In this document: positions 1 to 8,944 of the stretch, piece by piece
Layout of the letters: every line of letters starts with the position of its first letter
Position numbering within the stretch: position 1 is the stretch's first letter
Source of the DNA: a virus
Virus record (IMG/VR): IMGVR_UViG_3300020411_004158
Span: 1 to 21,123 of that record
DNA: 21,123 nt
Reading direction: 5' to 3' (one strand)
The notes under the pieces: generated by a model
Told to the model about the DNA's origin: nothing
Seen by the model: only the letters and a program-made list of their open reading frames with translations
Databases searched by the model: none
Program-made: the position numbers and the translations under genes

Positions 1-794
1 ATATCATCACCATCAATGGTGACGTTTCTTGGTATAAAGACTGGGTTGTTTTCTTGGTATATACCTGCTGCAACTCTAATATTATTACCTGCTACTGCAA
101 TACTGGTAGCACCACCAACAGTTCTCTTTGCAGTACCCTGAGATAAACCATCATTTTGATCATCACCATTCTCAGCAACAAATATTACGTTTGTTATCTC
201 CGATCCTTTTGGTTCCCATACTGCTTTACCATCTGCATTTGCACCAAGAACAGAACCTGCTGCACCTACAGTTTTATTGACATCAAGTAATTGACTGTCA
301 AAATGAACCTGACCACCTACAGTTTGTAGCAAGTATTCAGGTATGGTACTACCTATACCTATTCTATTATTAGAAGTATCATAAACAAAATTATCTGCCC
401 CGCCAAACTTTCCATCTGCTGCTTTGAATTGTACAGTCTTAGTACCACCTGCAGCGAGTCCATTCAAATTTGCCTCAGAAGCGAATGTAACTCCAGTTCC
501 TGTGCTGGTAAGAACTTGACCAGCTGTACCTTCAGAACCAAGTGAGTCGAATAACTTCTTTCTTATTATAGTATCTTTGTTTATATCAAAATCTTTCTCA
601 GGTTGTGTACTTCCAATACCAACCGATGACGCTGCAACTATCCCGTCAAAATTCGCAGTCGTGGCAACATCTAACCCAAATTTAGGGTCAGTCTTACCAA
701 TACCAGTCTTTACGTTATCGGCATCAACGACCAGTGCGTTATCACCAACTTCAAGACCCTTTTCTACAGCAAATTTTTTATTTACTGATGCCAT
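1..794 (-). CDS. Fibre-type virion structural protein, 5' part only (runs off the left edge)
   Basis: This is an open frame starting at an ATG at 792-794 and continuing past position 1, giving the first 264 residues. Two copies of a GIGST.P motif (around residues 59-64 and 146-152) are typical of the head repeats of phage tail fibres. From about residue 203 the sequence changes to a short-strand pattern (VIFVAENGDDQNDG, then IRVAAGIYQENNPVFIP), which looks like the start of a right-handed beta-helix of the pectate-lyase type. A GGAG ribosome binding site lies 11 bases upstream and a GATAAATA late-promoter-like box lies at 820-827. It follows the 1,852-residue fibre on the same strand, separated by 31 bases. 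I infer a peripheral fibre or other host-contact structural protein. Total length, C-terminus and receptor specificity cannot be seen. Confidence 0.8.
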   Translation of the reverse strand, partial: MASVNKKFAVEKGLEVGDNALVVDADNVKTGIGKTDPKFGLDVATTANFDGIVAASSVGIGSTQPEKDFDINKDTIIRKKLFDSLGSEGTAGQVLTSTGTGVTFASEANLNGLAAGGTKTVQFKAADGKFGGADNFVYDTSNNRIGIGSTIPEYLLQTVGGQVHFDSQLLDVNKTVGAAGSVLGANADGKAVWEPKGSEITNVIFVAENGDDQNDGLSQGTAKRTVGGATSIAVAGNNIRVAAGIYQENNPVFIPRNVTIDGDD

Positions 795-819
795 CTACTA
801 CAATGCTCCTTAGTATGTG

Positions 820-827
820 TATTTATC
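820..827 (-). promoter_or_regulatory. Late-promoter-like box GATAAATA
   Basis: The minus strand reads GATAAATA, one base off the T4 late promoter TATAAATA. It lies 25 bases upstream of the ATG at 794 and overlaps the stop codon of the upstream 1,852-residue gene. Three other TAAATA-core boxes occupy equivalent places in this window. In T4-like phages such boxes are read by the gp55 late sigma factor with gp33 and the gp45 clamp; use here is inferred. Confidence 0.55.
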
Positions 828-3800
828 AACTTACTCTGATAATGTAAGCAATAGCGAAGTATGGTGGTAAGTTTGCACCAGTTGCATTATTACCCACCTG
901 TGATGTTGTACCACTGATTGAAACAGTTTCAGTGCTTGTGGTTCCTGACCCACCGAAGTTTGTCCTATCTTCTGGACCACCACTCTGATTCTGTTCAGCT
1001 CCTGACCCACTTGGATGTACTGCTACAGTGTGAGTATGGGAGTGATTAGCACTACCACTAAATGTGTGATCGTGCTGAACTAAAATTGCATCTTTACTAC
1101 CACCTGTGCTTCCAGCAGCGTAACTTGCACTTCGACCAATCACAAATCTATCTTCTAAGTTTGGTACTACAATACCATTTACAGTACCTGCATTAGCAGC
1201 ATTACATAATTTGAAGTGTGATGGTACGTTACCATCAGATCCAGACCACATTATAATACCACCGAGAGGTATTGCACCTGGTCCTGTGAAAGCTCCACCA
1301 GTAACTGTCCCCGTAACTGAAGCATCACCACCTACTGATAGGTCATCAGCGATTGCTGCGTCATCTGTCGAAACTAGATGTTCACCTGTAACTGTGCTTG
1401 ATGCAGTTACATTGTCAGCACTAGCGTTTGTTGTAACAACTAAAGTGTTTGCAGTAAGAGTTGCACCTGAGAATGTGAGTGAAGAACTATCTTCCAACTC
1501 TCCACCTGAACCAGTGACGACTACCCGCCCAGAATTCAGGTCTGTAACCTTCGCACTGCTTGCCTCTAGGGTACAAGTGGTAACACCCGATATGTTTATG
1601 TTACCAGTAATATCAACATTACCAGTTATATCAACTACCTTATCATCAAGAGCAGCGGCCTGACCGATTGCAAGTTTATCAAATGAGTAATGTTCTGAAT
1701 TTGCTTCGTAAGATATTGGTCCGAAACGTTGCCATGGATTAGTTGCATCTGTTGTTCTAACCCATCCAAGGTAACCACCCTTATCGTAAGTTGTGCCAAG
1801 TAAGACATTATCAGTACTACTTGTAGGTGTATTCTGACTTATACCAAGATAAACAGATTGTCCTATATCACCCGATCTATCACCTTTCAATCGTATGTCT
1901 ATGACTTCAGTGTCTTTCTTACTTGTAAGACTGCTACTTACAACTAAACTATTGAAGGTCGCAGTTTGTGGTAATTTGTTAGATGTTCCTGTCTGGTCAA
2001 TCTGTGCTATAGTTGATTTCTCTTCACCTGTGATAGCGTCAATTTTCTTACGTCCGATAAAGAATTCACCCTTATCATTCAATCCTGTATAAACAACAGC
2101 ACCACCATTGACATTGATAGACTGAGCAAAGATCTGATCATCTTCACTTAGAACTCTATCCTGTGTTTGTGGTAATGAAGTTGAATAGTTACCTGGACCA
2201 AAACCAAGATACTCAAATGTATGTCCTGATGCACGTATGATTGAGTTTCTTCTGTTCTCAACTGGTATGACTCTTATTTTTCTAACAGCATTGAATCTTA
2301 CGTGTGCTGTTGCTAAAGTGCCAAATAAACCTCTTATAACCTCTGTGCAGTTTTTATTTGCAATTCTAAGTATCTCATCCTCAACCATGATGTAATCACC
2401 ACGCCTGAACATTGCTTTCTTCTGCAAACCAATTGTGGTTGTGGTTGCTGTCATAGCAGAGTCAATCACAGTTGTTTGACCACCATAGATGGGAACATTC
2501 TGATTGAATCCTCTCATTGATATACCTGCATCATGAGCATAGGCACTAGCACCACTGAATGTTGGTGATGTAGTTGCTCCAATATTGACAGATAAAGATG
2601 AACCGTATCCTATTCTATCTTCAACAAGGTGAGTTCCATTATATTCATTGTTAGCTCCAGCGATAACAATCATATCACCACGTCTTAGACCAATGTCTTG
2701 GTATAATGTGACTGTTGCTATACCACTACTAGCATCATGTATTATGTTTGTGACTTGTGTAGACACACCAACATGATATGCAAATCCACCTGGTGTAGAC
2801 CAGTCACCTATAGATTGACCTGTAAATGTAAATCTACCTTGTTCGCTGACTGCAGTAATCTTGTTTATACCATTGAATGCGGTAGATCCAATACCAACTG
2901 TTTGTACGATATCCCCTATCTTATTATCAATAGCACTTACAGTAACCTGACAATCAGTACCTGGTGCAATAAAGGGTACACCTTTTACTGTTAGAATATC
3001 ATTTACTGCATAACCACTACCTGCATCAACTAACTCAAGAGATGTAATCGTTGCAGCAGCAGATACAGTTACATCTGCTGTGGCTCCCTTACCCGAACCA
3101 CCAAGAAGATTTACACTATAATAAAACTCAGCACTACCACTGTTAGTACCATAGTTTGATCCACCTGTAATTCCAGTTAGACCCTCAACACCATTGAAGT
3201 TATGCTGTCTTCCAAGATCAACTGATAAGTCTTTTACACTACCAGAACCTGCAACAGTTGCACCTGTAACACCAATACCAATACCAGTTCTTTCAATGAA
3301 GGAAAATATCGCTTCTTTTGTTATACTCTTAGAGGTATCATTAGTTTTTACCTGTCCAATCTTATCTCTAAGTGCAAAACTAACTGCAGCATTTGGATCA
3401 TCATCTACTGTATCTTCACTAACGATTGGTTTTAGATCATTTACATTCTGAGCAAACTTGATTGATGTATCAGTGTACGGAGATACATTTGCAGAATTCA
3501 AATAACCTAGTATTGTTATATCATAGATACCATCTTGTGCAGACTTCTGGAATCTTTGTACCTTTTCTTGTGCAAATATCTGATAATCCTCTCCAAAATC
3601 TTTTCTTGTAAAGAATGGACTGAATGTTCTACCAGAACCAACAATTGTTCTATCTACCTGAGTATAGGGTATTGTTGTAATCTTAGTGATTGCACCAGGA
3701 TCTGTATTGAGTCCGACTCTAAATGTTTTTGGATCGTCAACTGCTGATACTACATAATCCCTATTGAATCCACTATCATCAACTCCATTGACATTATTAG

Positions 3801-6384
3801 CACTCTTGATTCTTTTTACTTCGACAGGTTGACCAACAAGAAGATTGTGTGGTTGTTTTGTGGTTATAATACCAACATTACTTGACCATGAAGCAGTTAT
3901 AATACTATTATCAGTTCTTAGATCCGTATCAGATGTAAGAGATGCATCATTATCTTGGAACTTGCTATCATCTATAACTGATGCACTGTCTTGAATTACA
4001 AAACCGTTTACTGGTTCAGCAGCAAGAGTAGATCCCTCTGGTATAGAGTATCTAAGTCTGTAAATTTTCTCTAAATCAATTCTTGCATCTGGTTTTCTTT
4101 GAATTGTAGTTGCTGCAGTTTCTGGAGCAAGTGCAACCATATTATTTGTGATTGCTGTAGATAAACCATTTCCTGTGTTTACATTTACATACCAACCACC
4201 TGCTGTATCATCATATTGTATTGGATGACCCTCTTCACCAGGCTTCTTATCATCCACCTTGGAGACAATAGTCAACTTACCACCAAGATTATTGATACCA
4301 CTTATTGCATTAGCATTGATGGCAGCATTTCTACTTGTTGCAAGTTTTAGTTCATGTGTACCAATACCACTTGTAACTGCGAAATATTTTCTACCATGCT
4401 CTAATCCATCAGGTAAAGAACCATTATCAGAAATGACTCTAACTGATTCGCCAGGTAATAATTGGTGAAAAGTTTCTAGTGTTAGTGTATTACTTGTTAT
4501 ACTATTGATACCTGAGTTTTGTCCTACACGTACCTCTTTTCTAGCAGATACACCTGTATCAGGTATCTGAGGGGTGGGCATCAATATATCTGCAGTCTCA
4601 GCTACGTTGTTGATAAGGCATGTAAGTTTATCACCAACTCTGTTTCCTACTATAAATTGTGATGCTTTATCTGAAGGAATATTACCCTTGCTGGTAAAAC
4701 CACTCAAAAATAACTTGGTATCACCTGTAGTTGTGGTAAGACCTGTGGATATAGATAACCAGTTGAAACTTGATTCAGCAGCAGTATTTTTCTGAGGTGG
4801 TACGATAGCAGTAATAAATCCTTTATCATCTTTCGTAAATGCCTCATCCCTGAAACCTTTTGCTTCGAGTGCTAACGCACCAAAGTTTGAGTTAGAGTTT
4901 GTAAGTGAAAAGTCAGCACCAGATTCTGTTACAAAATGCTTTGCATATCCTATCGCAAAAACAGATACAAGTTGTAGACCTGCTTTGTTAGAACCTTTGA
5001 TATGGAAGTTCTCATAATCTGGTTTGAATCTTGCAAGACTATCAACATGGAGAGTTGTTGAAGATCCTAATGTTGCTTGATCTTCATATACACCTGATGT
5101 AGTATTATACTTTACAAATGCATTATCATCTTTCTGCAGTCCAATACCTGTAAACTGTGCAGCGAGCATGGATTTGAATCCAGTTGCTTTACTACCATCG
5201 GCATGAAGTCCATTCATACCAAATACAGATCTAGTTGTACAGTTGAATATGTAAGGAGAAGCAGATGATACTGTATCACTCTCAGGAACTACTGTTGGAT
5301 TGATACCTGTAAGATTTGGTAATGCAGTTGTAGCAGGTGTAACTGATAATGAATATGTAAAAGTTGTATCGTTTAGAACCTGTGATACAACATGGGTTCC
5401 ATCATATTCATCTCCGTTGTTACCACTTGCGTTTACATCACTGATCAAAACAGCAGTGCCAGCAGCTAAATTATGATTCTCTTTTGTTATTACAGTAACA
5501 ATCTTAGTTGCATTTACATCTGTGGAGTTTGCTCCTGAGAAAATATCCTCGATCTCAATAGCACCTATTTGCGACACAGGTCCTACGATCTTACTTTCTT
5601 CAGCTATCTTCTGGAAATCTTTATTCGCTGGATATACTGGAAGACTTCTACCAGAGTTAGTACCATAAGCACGAGTCAACTTAGCATAATACATGTCTAA
5701 GTCAGTGTTTCCTGTGCTTCCTATCTGATTTACACCATCAGCATACTCGAAACAAGTAAGTTTATGGTGAGAATAATTTGGATTATATGTGTTGAGTGTG
5801 TAGTCTCTAAAAACTCTATCTGCTGGATCACCATCAAAAAATGTGAATCCAAAGAAGAAACAACCACCTGTTACCCTGAAGATTGCACTATTAGCAATAC
5901 TATTGTTATCTGGTTGTGGTATAAACTTAGGTCTTATCTTTGTCTTTCTAAGGTCAGCACCAATAATTGATGTACCTCTTGGTAATATAACTCCTCCTTC
6001 TACTGAGTTGAATAGGTGTAATACGTTTGATGGATCCTGAATATCAAAGTTTGTACCAATAGAAAATTCAGATATAGATTGTGATGTACCATTTACGTCT
6101 GTAATATTACCACTTGTATCAATTTGAAGACCTGGTCTATTATCAATATAGTGTGTTCCTGTAGAAACGTGTATTGTTGTCTTGTCAAATCTATCGTTAT
6201 CTTGACCTGGCTGATATGAAAATCTCGCTGACTCAATAAGTGCTCTCTGAATCGTCTTGAACGGACGAGTTCTCGAATTACCCCTATTGCTAACGTCATC
6301 AGTCGCATCGAGTTCTTCTGGGTTAACGTATAATACGTTTCCCTGTACATTTTTTAGAAAATTCTCAAGTCTACTTAGAGGCAT
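826..6384 (-). CDS. Giant tail fibre/baseplate structural protein with C-terminal tail-collar domain (1,852 aa)
   Basis: This single uninterrupted frame is the largest gene in the window. Residues 15-155 look like a beta-helix: VLYVNPEELDATDD, then PFKTIQRALIESARF, then GVILPRGTSIIGAD. The middle carries several copies of a pattern of the type HNL..G..V.I followed by YDGTHVV or YNGTHLV (about 295-345, 840-892 and 1212-1268, with a weaker one at 632-682). A block at about 1320-1365 (YIMVEDEILRI, then RGLFGTLATAH) belongs to a segment I recognise from cyanophage structural proteins. Residues 1700-1852 match the tail-collar domain of short tail fibres: GAIPLGGIIMW, PNLEDRFVIG, His-rich QHDHTF and NHSHTHTV, then NLPPYFAIAYIIRV at the end. 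The His pairs recall the metal-binding HxH pairs of T4 gp12. An AAGGG site lies 7 bases before the ATG and a perfect TATAAATA lies upstream. I infer a host-adhesion fibre or wedge-attached protein; the exact T4 equivalent is uncertain. Confidence 0.85.
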   Translation of the reverse strand: MPLSRLENFLKNVQGNVLYVNPEELDATDDVSNRGNSRTRPFKTIQRALIESARFSYQPGQDNDRFDKTTIHVSTGTHYIDNRPGLQIDTSGNITDVNGTSQSISEFSIGTNFDIQDPSNVLHLFNSVEGGVILPRGTSIIGADLRKTKIRPKFIPQPDNNSIANSAIFRVTGGCFFFGFTFFDGDPADRVFRDYTLNTYNPNYSHHKLTCFEYADGVNQIGSTGNTDLDMYYAKLTRAYGTNSGRSLPVYPANKDFQKIAEESKIVGPVSQIGAIEIEDIFSGANSTDVNATKIVTVITKENHNLAAGTAVLISDVNASGNNGDEYDGTHVVSQVLNDTTFTYSLSVTPATTALPNLTGINPTVVPESDTVSSASPYIFNCTTRSVFGMNGLHADGSKATGFKSMLAAQFTGIGLQKDDNAFVKYNTTSGVYEDQATLGSSTTLHVDSLARFKPDYENFHIKGSNKAGLQLVSVFAIGYAKHFVTESGADFSLTNSNSNFGALALEAKGFRDEAFTKDDKGFITAIVPPQKNTAAESSFNWLSISTGLTTTTGDTKLFLSGFTSKGNIPSDKASQFIVGNRVGDKLTCLINNVAETADILMPTPQIPDTGVSARKEVRVGQNSGINSITSNTLTLETFHQLLPGESVRVISDNGSLPDGLEHGRKYFAVTSGIGTHELKLATSRNAAINANAISGINNLGGKLTIVSKVDDKKPGEEGHPIQYDDTAGGWYVNVNTGNGLSTAITNNMVALAPETAATTIQRKPDARIDLEKIYRLRYSIPEGSTLAAEPVNGFVIQDSASVIDDSKFQDNDASLTSDTDLRTDNSIITASWSSNVGIITTKQPHNLLVGQPVEVKRIKSANNVNGVDDSGFNRDYVVSAVDDPKTFRVGLNTDPGAITKITTIPYTQVDRTIVGSGRTFSPFFTRKDFGEDYQIFAQEKVQRFQKSAQDGIYDITILGYLNSANVSPYTDTSIKFAQNVNDLKPIVSEDTVDDDPNAAVSFALRDKIGQVKTNDTSKSITKEAIFSFIERTGIGIGVTGATVAGSGSVKDLSVDLGRQHNFNGVEGLTGITGGSNYGTNSGSAEFYYSVNLLGGSGKGATADVTVSAAATITSLELVDAGSGYAVNDILTVKGVPFIAPGTDCQVTVSAIDNKIGDIVQTVGIGSTAFNGINKITAVSEQGRFTFTGQSIGDWSTPGGFAYHVGVSTQVTNIIHDASSGIATVTLYQDIGLRRGDMIVIAGANNEYNGTHLVEDRIGYGSSLSVNIGATTSPTFSGASAYAHDAGISMRGFNQNVPIYGGQTTVIDSAMTATTTTIGLQKKAMFRRGDYIMVEDEILRIANKNCTEVIRGLFGTLATAHVRFNAVRKIRVIPVENRRNSIIRASGHTFEYLGFGPGNYSTSLPQTQDRVLSEDDQIFAQSINVNGGAVVYTGLNDKGEFFIGRKKIDAITGEEKSTIAQIDQTGTSNKLPQTATFNSLVVSSSLTSKKDTEVIDIRLKGDRSGDIGQSVYLGISQNTPTSSTDNVLLGTTYDKGGYLGWVRTTDATNPWQRFGPISYEANSEHYSFDKLAIGQAAALDDKVVDITGNVDITGNINISGVTTCTLEASSAKVTDLNSGRVVVTGSGGELEDSSSLTFSGATLTANTLVVTTNASADNVTASSTVTGEHLVSTDDAAIADDLSVGGDASVTGTVTGGAFTGPGAIPLGGIIMWSGSDGNVPSHFKLCNAANAGTVNGIVVPNLEDRFVIGRSASYAAGSTGGSKDAILVQHDHTFSGSANHSHTHTVAVHPSGSGAEQNQSGGPEDRTNFGGSGTTSTETVSISGTTSQVGNNATGANLPPYFAIAYIIRVS

Positions 6385-6416
6385 TACCTATCCCTTGTTA
6401 TACCATTCCGTAAACT

Positions 6417-6424
6417 TATTTATA
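6417..6424 (-). promoter_or_regulatory. T4-type late promoter TATAAATA
   Basis: The minus strand reads TATAAATA, identical to the T4 late promoter consensus. It sits 32 bases upstream of the 1,852-residue fibre ATG (6384), in the 44-base gap after the previous gene. With a start site about 6-8 bases downstream it would give a short leader containing the AAGGG ribosome binding site at 6392-6396. Confidence 0.7.
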
Positions 6425-6428
6425 CTAC

Positions 6429-6767
6429 TCAGATTCGAGGTATCTTCTGAATCAATGGTGCCAAGTCGGTTTCTACCTTATCTACAATTTTATCAAGTAT
6501 ATCAATATCTATCCCCATGAATGGTGGGGTAACACCTAATAACCTCAATAATCCATCTACAAACAACGCTAAAGTTGTAAATCCTAGTATCATACTAATG
6601 ATTGTGGCATCACGATTATGCTTTGCCATTGATTCCTCATCAATACGTCTCGCTTCATCTACAGCATCCTTTATCAGTTTATCTACCTCTTGTTTGGTGT
6701 AGAATTGACCGACAACTGGGATGCTGTGGAACCTAACGTCTGAAAATGGGAACCTAACTTTAGACAT
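6429..6767 (-). CDS. Small membrane-anchored protein of unknown function (112 aa)
   Basis: I chose the ATG at 6767 (MSKVRFPF), which overlaps the stop of the upstream 65-residue gene in ATGTCTAA. A GTG at 6785 would add six residues; neither start has a clear ribosome binding site. Residues 20-45 are a charged helix (TKQEVDKLIKDAVDEARR). Residues about 54-78 are one hydrophobic segment (TIISMILGFTTLALFVDGLL) that could span the membrane. The tail (DILDKIVDKVETDLAPLIQ) looks amphipathic. There is no signal peptide. It lies between structural genes and the fibre gene, so it is probably expressed late. A role in the virion, in membrane contact during infection or in lysis is possible, but the sequence does not decide between them. 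Confidence 0.7.
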   Translation of the reverse strand: MSKVRFPFSDVRFHSIPVVGQFYTKQEVDKLIKDAVDEARRIDEESMAKHNRDATIISMILGFTTLALFVDGLLRLLGVTPPFMGIDIDILDKIVDKVETDLAPLIQKIPRI

Positions 6768-6957
6768 ATACAACTTTGATTTCACTATCTATTTCATTTG
6801 CATATTTGGAAACCTCTAATACTCTCATAAACTGATCAACACTATCGCATGATAGTTCCTGTACATTACCATCAGACCCAAATATTTTGAAAAGTCTCTT
6901 GGTAAGAGAAATTTCTACCTTATCAACATACTCATCATCAAATTGTGGAAAGGACAT
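6760..6957 (-). CDS. Small conserved-looking protein of unknown function (65 aa)
   Basis: The frame begins MSFPQFDDEYVDKVEISLTK and ends in SEIKVVYV. It has no membrane segment, no cysteine pair and no motif I can name. The alternation of strand and helix (VEISLTKRLFKIFG, then SVDQFMRVLEVSKYANEI) suggests a compact folded domain. Its stop overlaps the ATG of the 112-residue gene, so the two are probably translated together. The upstream gap of 32 bases contains no late-promoter box and no Shine-Dalgarno sequence, so it is probably read through from the operon that ends with the 242-residue structural gene. Confidence 0.6.
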   Translation of the reverse strand: MSFPQFDDEYVDKVEISLTKRLFKIFGSDGNVQELSCDSVDQFMRVLEVSKYANEIDSEIKVVYV

Positions 6958-6989
6958 AGTGAAAAAACAACTGAGTATAGTATAGCAGT

Positions 6990-7718
6990 CTATGTATCAG
7001 ATGTAAACCAATGGTCATCATCTCCTGTCTCGTCATCTCTATACTCTACCTCAAATGAGCAATCTGCTCTGTTCGCCCACACTTGATAATATGAATCTAT
7101 CTTACCACCTGCTTGATTCTTTACATATACTCTCTTTCCATACTCTATTCGATCAACAAATAATTCTTGATATGCTCCTATAGGTGTAAGATGAACTGAT
7201 ATTGTTTCCTTGTCAACAAAATTTTGCCAATAGTCTGGTAGTTCTATAATACCATCAACACTTACTTTACCTCTTACATAGATCGCTGCTTCAGGTCCTT
7301 CTGGACATGCATGCTTCAATCTCATACCCTTCAAATTAGGATGTGGTATATCAAATGCTTTTGGAAGTCCACTTGACAGACTACCACAGGTTATTTTTTC
7401 TGTTACTTGTAAAGCACCTCTTACAAGTGTGTTACCATCTTGTGTTATAGCACCTGTGACATGAGCATCACCCTCTACATCCACTGATAGATTGTTTCTG
7501 ACCTTGTGATCTCCTAAACTACCACCTACATTCAAAGATCCACGACCTTTGCCACTAGAGTTGATGCCTTCATAGTTTCCTATAAATGCAGGTCCTGTGA
7601 CAGCAAGCGTTCCATCTATAGGATTGGTGCCTTTTAAAGTTTTGATAGACTTGTCAGTCTTTGGTGTTTCAGACCCAATGTAAATTTTACCTGAGTCTAT
7701 GTCACGAATTCCAGCCAT
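6990..7718 (-). CDS. Virion structural protein with conserved FDIPHP/EGPE module (242 aa)
   Basis: The N-terminal half (1-115) is low-complexity and strand-rich with Gly and Thr (LNVGGSLGD, DAHVTGAITQDG), like fibre or tail-spike stalks. The C-terminal half (about 119-230) carries KAFDIPHPNLKGMRLKHAC, PEGPEAAIYVRGKV, IELPDYWQNFVDKETISV and LTPIGAYQELFVDRI. I recognise this block as recurring in structural and fibre proteins of marine T4-like phages, often at the C-terminus. The ATG overlaps the stop of the upstream 407-residue gene as TAATG, so it is the last gene coupled to the hub operon. I infer a baseplate-associated or fibre-associated protein. The module could also be a folding or trimerisation domain, but no catalytic residues can be assigned. 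Confidence 0.75.
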   Translation of the reverse strand: MAGIRDIDSGKIYIGSETPKTDKSIKTLKGTNPIDGTLAVTGPAFIGNYEGINSSGKGRGSLNVGGSLGDHKVRNNLSVDVEGDAHVTGAITQDGNTLVRGALQVTEKITCGSLSSGLPKAFDIPHPNLKGMRLKHACPEGPEAAIYVRGKVSVDGIIELPDYWQNFVDKETISVHLTPIGAYQELFVDRIEYGKRVYVKNQAGGKIDSYYQVWANRADCSFEVEYRDDETGDDDHWFTSDT

Positions 7719-8941
7719 TAGTTTTGATCAAGATTTTCAGTTAGTTTGTTGACAGCCCTCAAGAAATTATCGGGTATCAACAGTGATGTTGGTTCATGTA
7801 TTCTAACATAATTACCAATCACATAATTTATATTCTCAGAGTATGATAAGAGATTGCTCTTAGCATCAATGGTTATATCTTTTGCTGATATTATAGCATA
7901 ATTACCGACATTTGCCCTAAAATTATGCTTGGCATTTAACACAATGTCACCTGTCATTGCGTTTTTTGTCTCCATAACAATATCTTTTGCCTTTACGGAA
8001 AATGTTCCACCACAATCAATGAGTAAATCCCCATCTGCCTTTATACTTAGACGACCCGTTCCTTTCTGTATTATACTACTTCCTTTAGTGTTATCATTTG
8101 ATTTGAGTTCCCATCCACCATCTTTGAATAAACGTAAACTGGCAGCAGATCCAGATGCTATCTGAACCTGACTCTTTCTTGTTACCTTATTGGAAGTTTC
8201 TACACCAACCCTAATGAATCCATCTTGAGGATTGCTCCATAACAAAGGTGGCACTTCACAACTATCCTTTGATACTGTTCCTTTTATTTGATTTCCTAGT
8301 TCTTTTAGAAGACGCTCCTGATCAAGATCCTCCTCTGTAACCTCATTATTTTCATTATTGACTATTGTTCCGTCAGATGTAGCTGTGACCCCTACACCAG
8401 ACGCTCCGCCAGGAATACCTATATTTACATCAGCACTACCACCTATCTGTTCTCTCAATATACCTGATATATCCGATTCCCCACTCGCTACTGAAAGATC
8501 ACGTTCATTTTTTAATTCCTCAACTTCACGATTGAATTCCTCCAACTCTGGACTTATTTTTTTAATTGAACCAGTGACAACAAGTCGCTCTCTTGCTTGT
8601 TTAGGTGTCAATGCATTTCCCATCACTGAGTTTGAATTTGGTGGAAATGCTTTTTCAAAATATCCTTTTGTACCAGGATTTACTGTAATACTGGCATCAT
8701 TCTCACTAGGTGCAGGTGAACCATATCCACCATATATCTTCGCATATATCATTCTGTTTACTTTTATATTAAAAGGATATCTGCGTTCGTTATTAGTTTT
8801 GGTTATGTCTCTCCACTTAGATAATTCTTTTAGTGCTACATCTTTAGGTACGATGAAATACTGTTCATTTATAACAGGTTTCACGTATATGGCATCTTCA
8901 CCTAACTGCCCACTTTCTAATCTTCTTTGATATATTGACAT
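7718..8941 (-). CDS. Baseplate spike-like structural protein (407 aa)
   Basis: Residues 1-130 are a mixed domain with no motif I can name. Residues about 131-148 form a short charged, coiled-coil-like helix (ELEEFNREVEELKNERD), followed by a Gly-rich linker. From about 235 the sequence is a run of short beta strands with regular turns: GRLSIKADGDLLIDCGG, FSVKAKDIVMETKN, GDIVLNAKHNF, YAIISAKDITIDAK. Such repeats resemble the beta-helical needle of T4 gp5 or VgrG tips. The gene begins 3 bases after the stop of the gp5-like hub gene. Since that gp5 lacks an obvious needle made of the same repeats, this protein may supply or extend the membrane-piercing spike. That role is inferred from context and strand pattern. 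Confidence 0.7.
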   Translation of the reverse strand: MSIYQRRLESGQLGEDAIYVKPVINEQYFIVPKDVALKELSKWRDITKTNNERRYPFNIKVNRMIYAKIYGGYGSPAPSENDASITVNPGTKGYFEKAFPPNSNSVMGNALTPKQARERLVVTGSIKKISPELEEFNREVEELKNERDLSVASGESDISGILREQIGGSADVNIGIPGGASGVGVTATSDGTIVNNENNEVTEEDLDQERLLKELGNQIKGTVSKDSCEVPPLLWSNPQDGFIRVGVETSNKVTRKSQVQIASGSAASLRLFKDGGWELKSNDNTKGSSIIQKGTGRLSIKADGDLLIDCGGTFSVKAKDIVMETKNAMTGDIVLNAKHNFRANVGNYAIISAKDITIDAKSNLLSYSENINYVIGNYVRIHEPTSLLIPDNFLRAVNKLTENLDQN

Positions 8942-8944
8942 ATT

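Noticed and set aside
1211-1663. Plus-strand open frame of 150 codons inside the giant fibre gene
   Set aside because: It lies opposite the repetitive Thr/Gly/Val-rich fibre C-terminus, is Pro/Ser/Val-rich as a mirror of those codons, and has no ribosome binding site or known motif.
6962-6989. Possible terminator: ACTG...CAGT with a T run before the 65-residue gene
   Set aside because: The stem has only 4-5 pairs with a 12-base loop, too weak to call, and no promoter follows for the next gene.
8358-8930. Plus-strand open frame of 190 codons opposite the 407-residue gene
   Set aside because: It is an antisense shadow of a gene with clear beta-repeat coding, with no promoter or ribosome binding site of its own.
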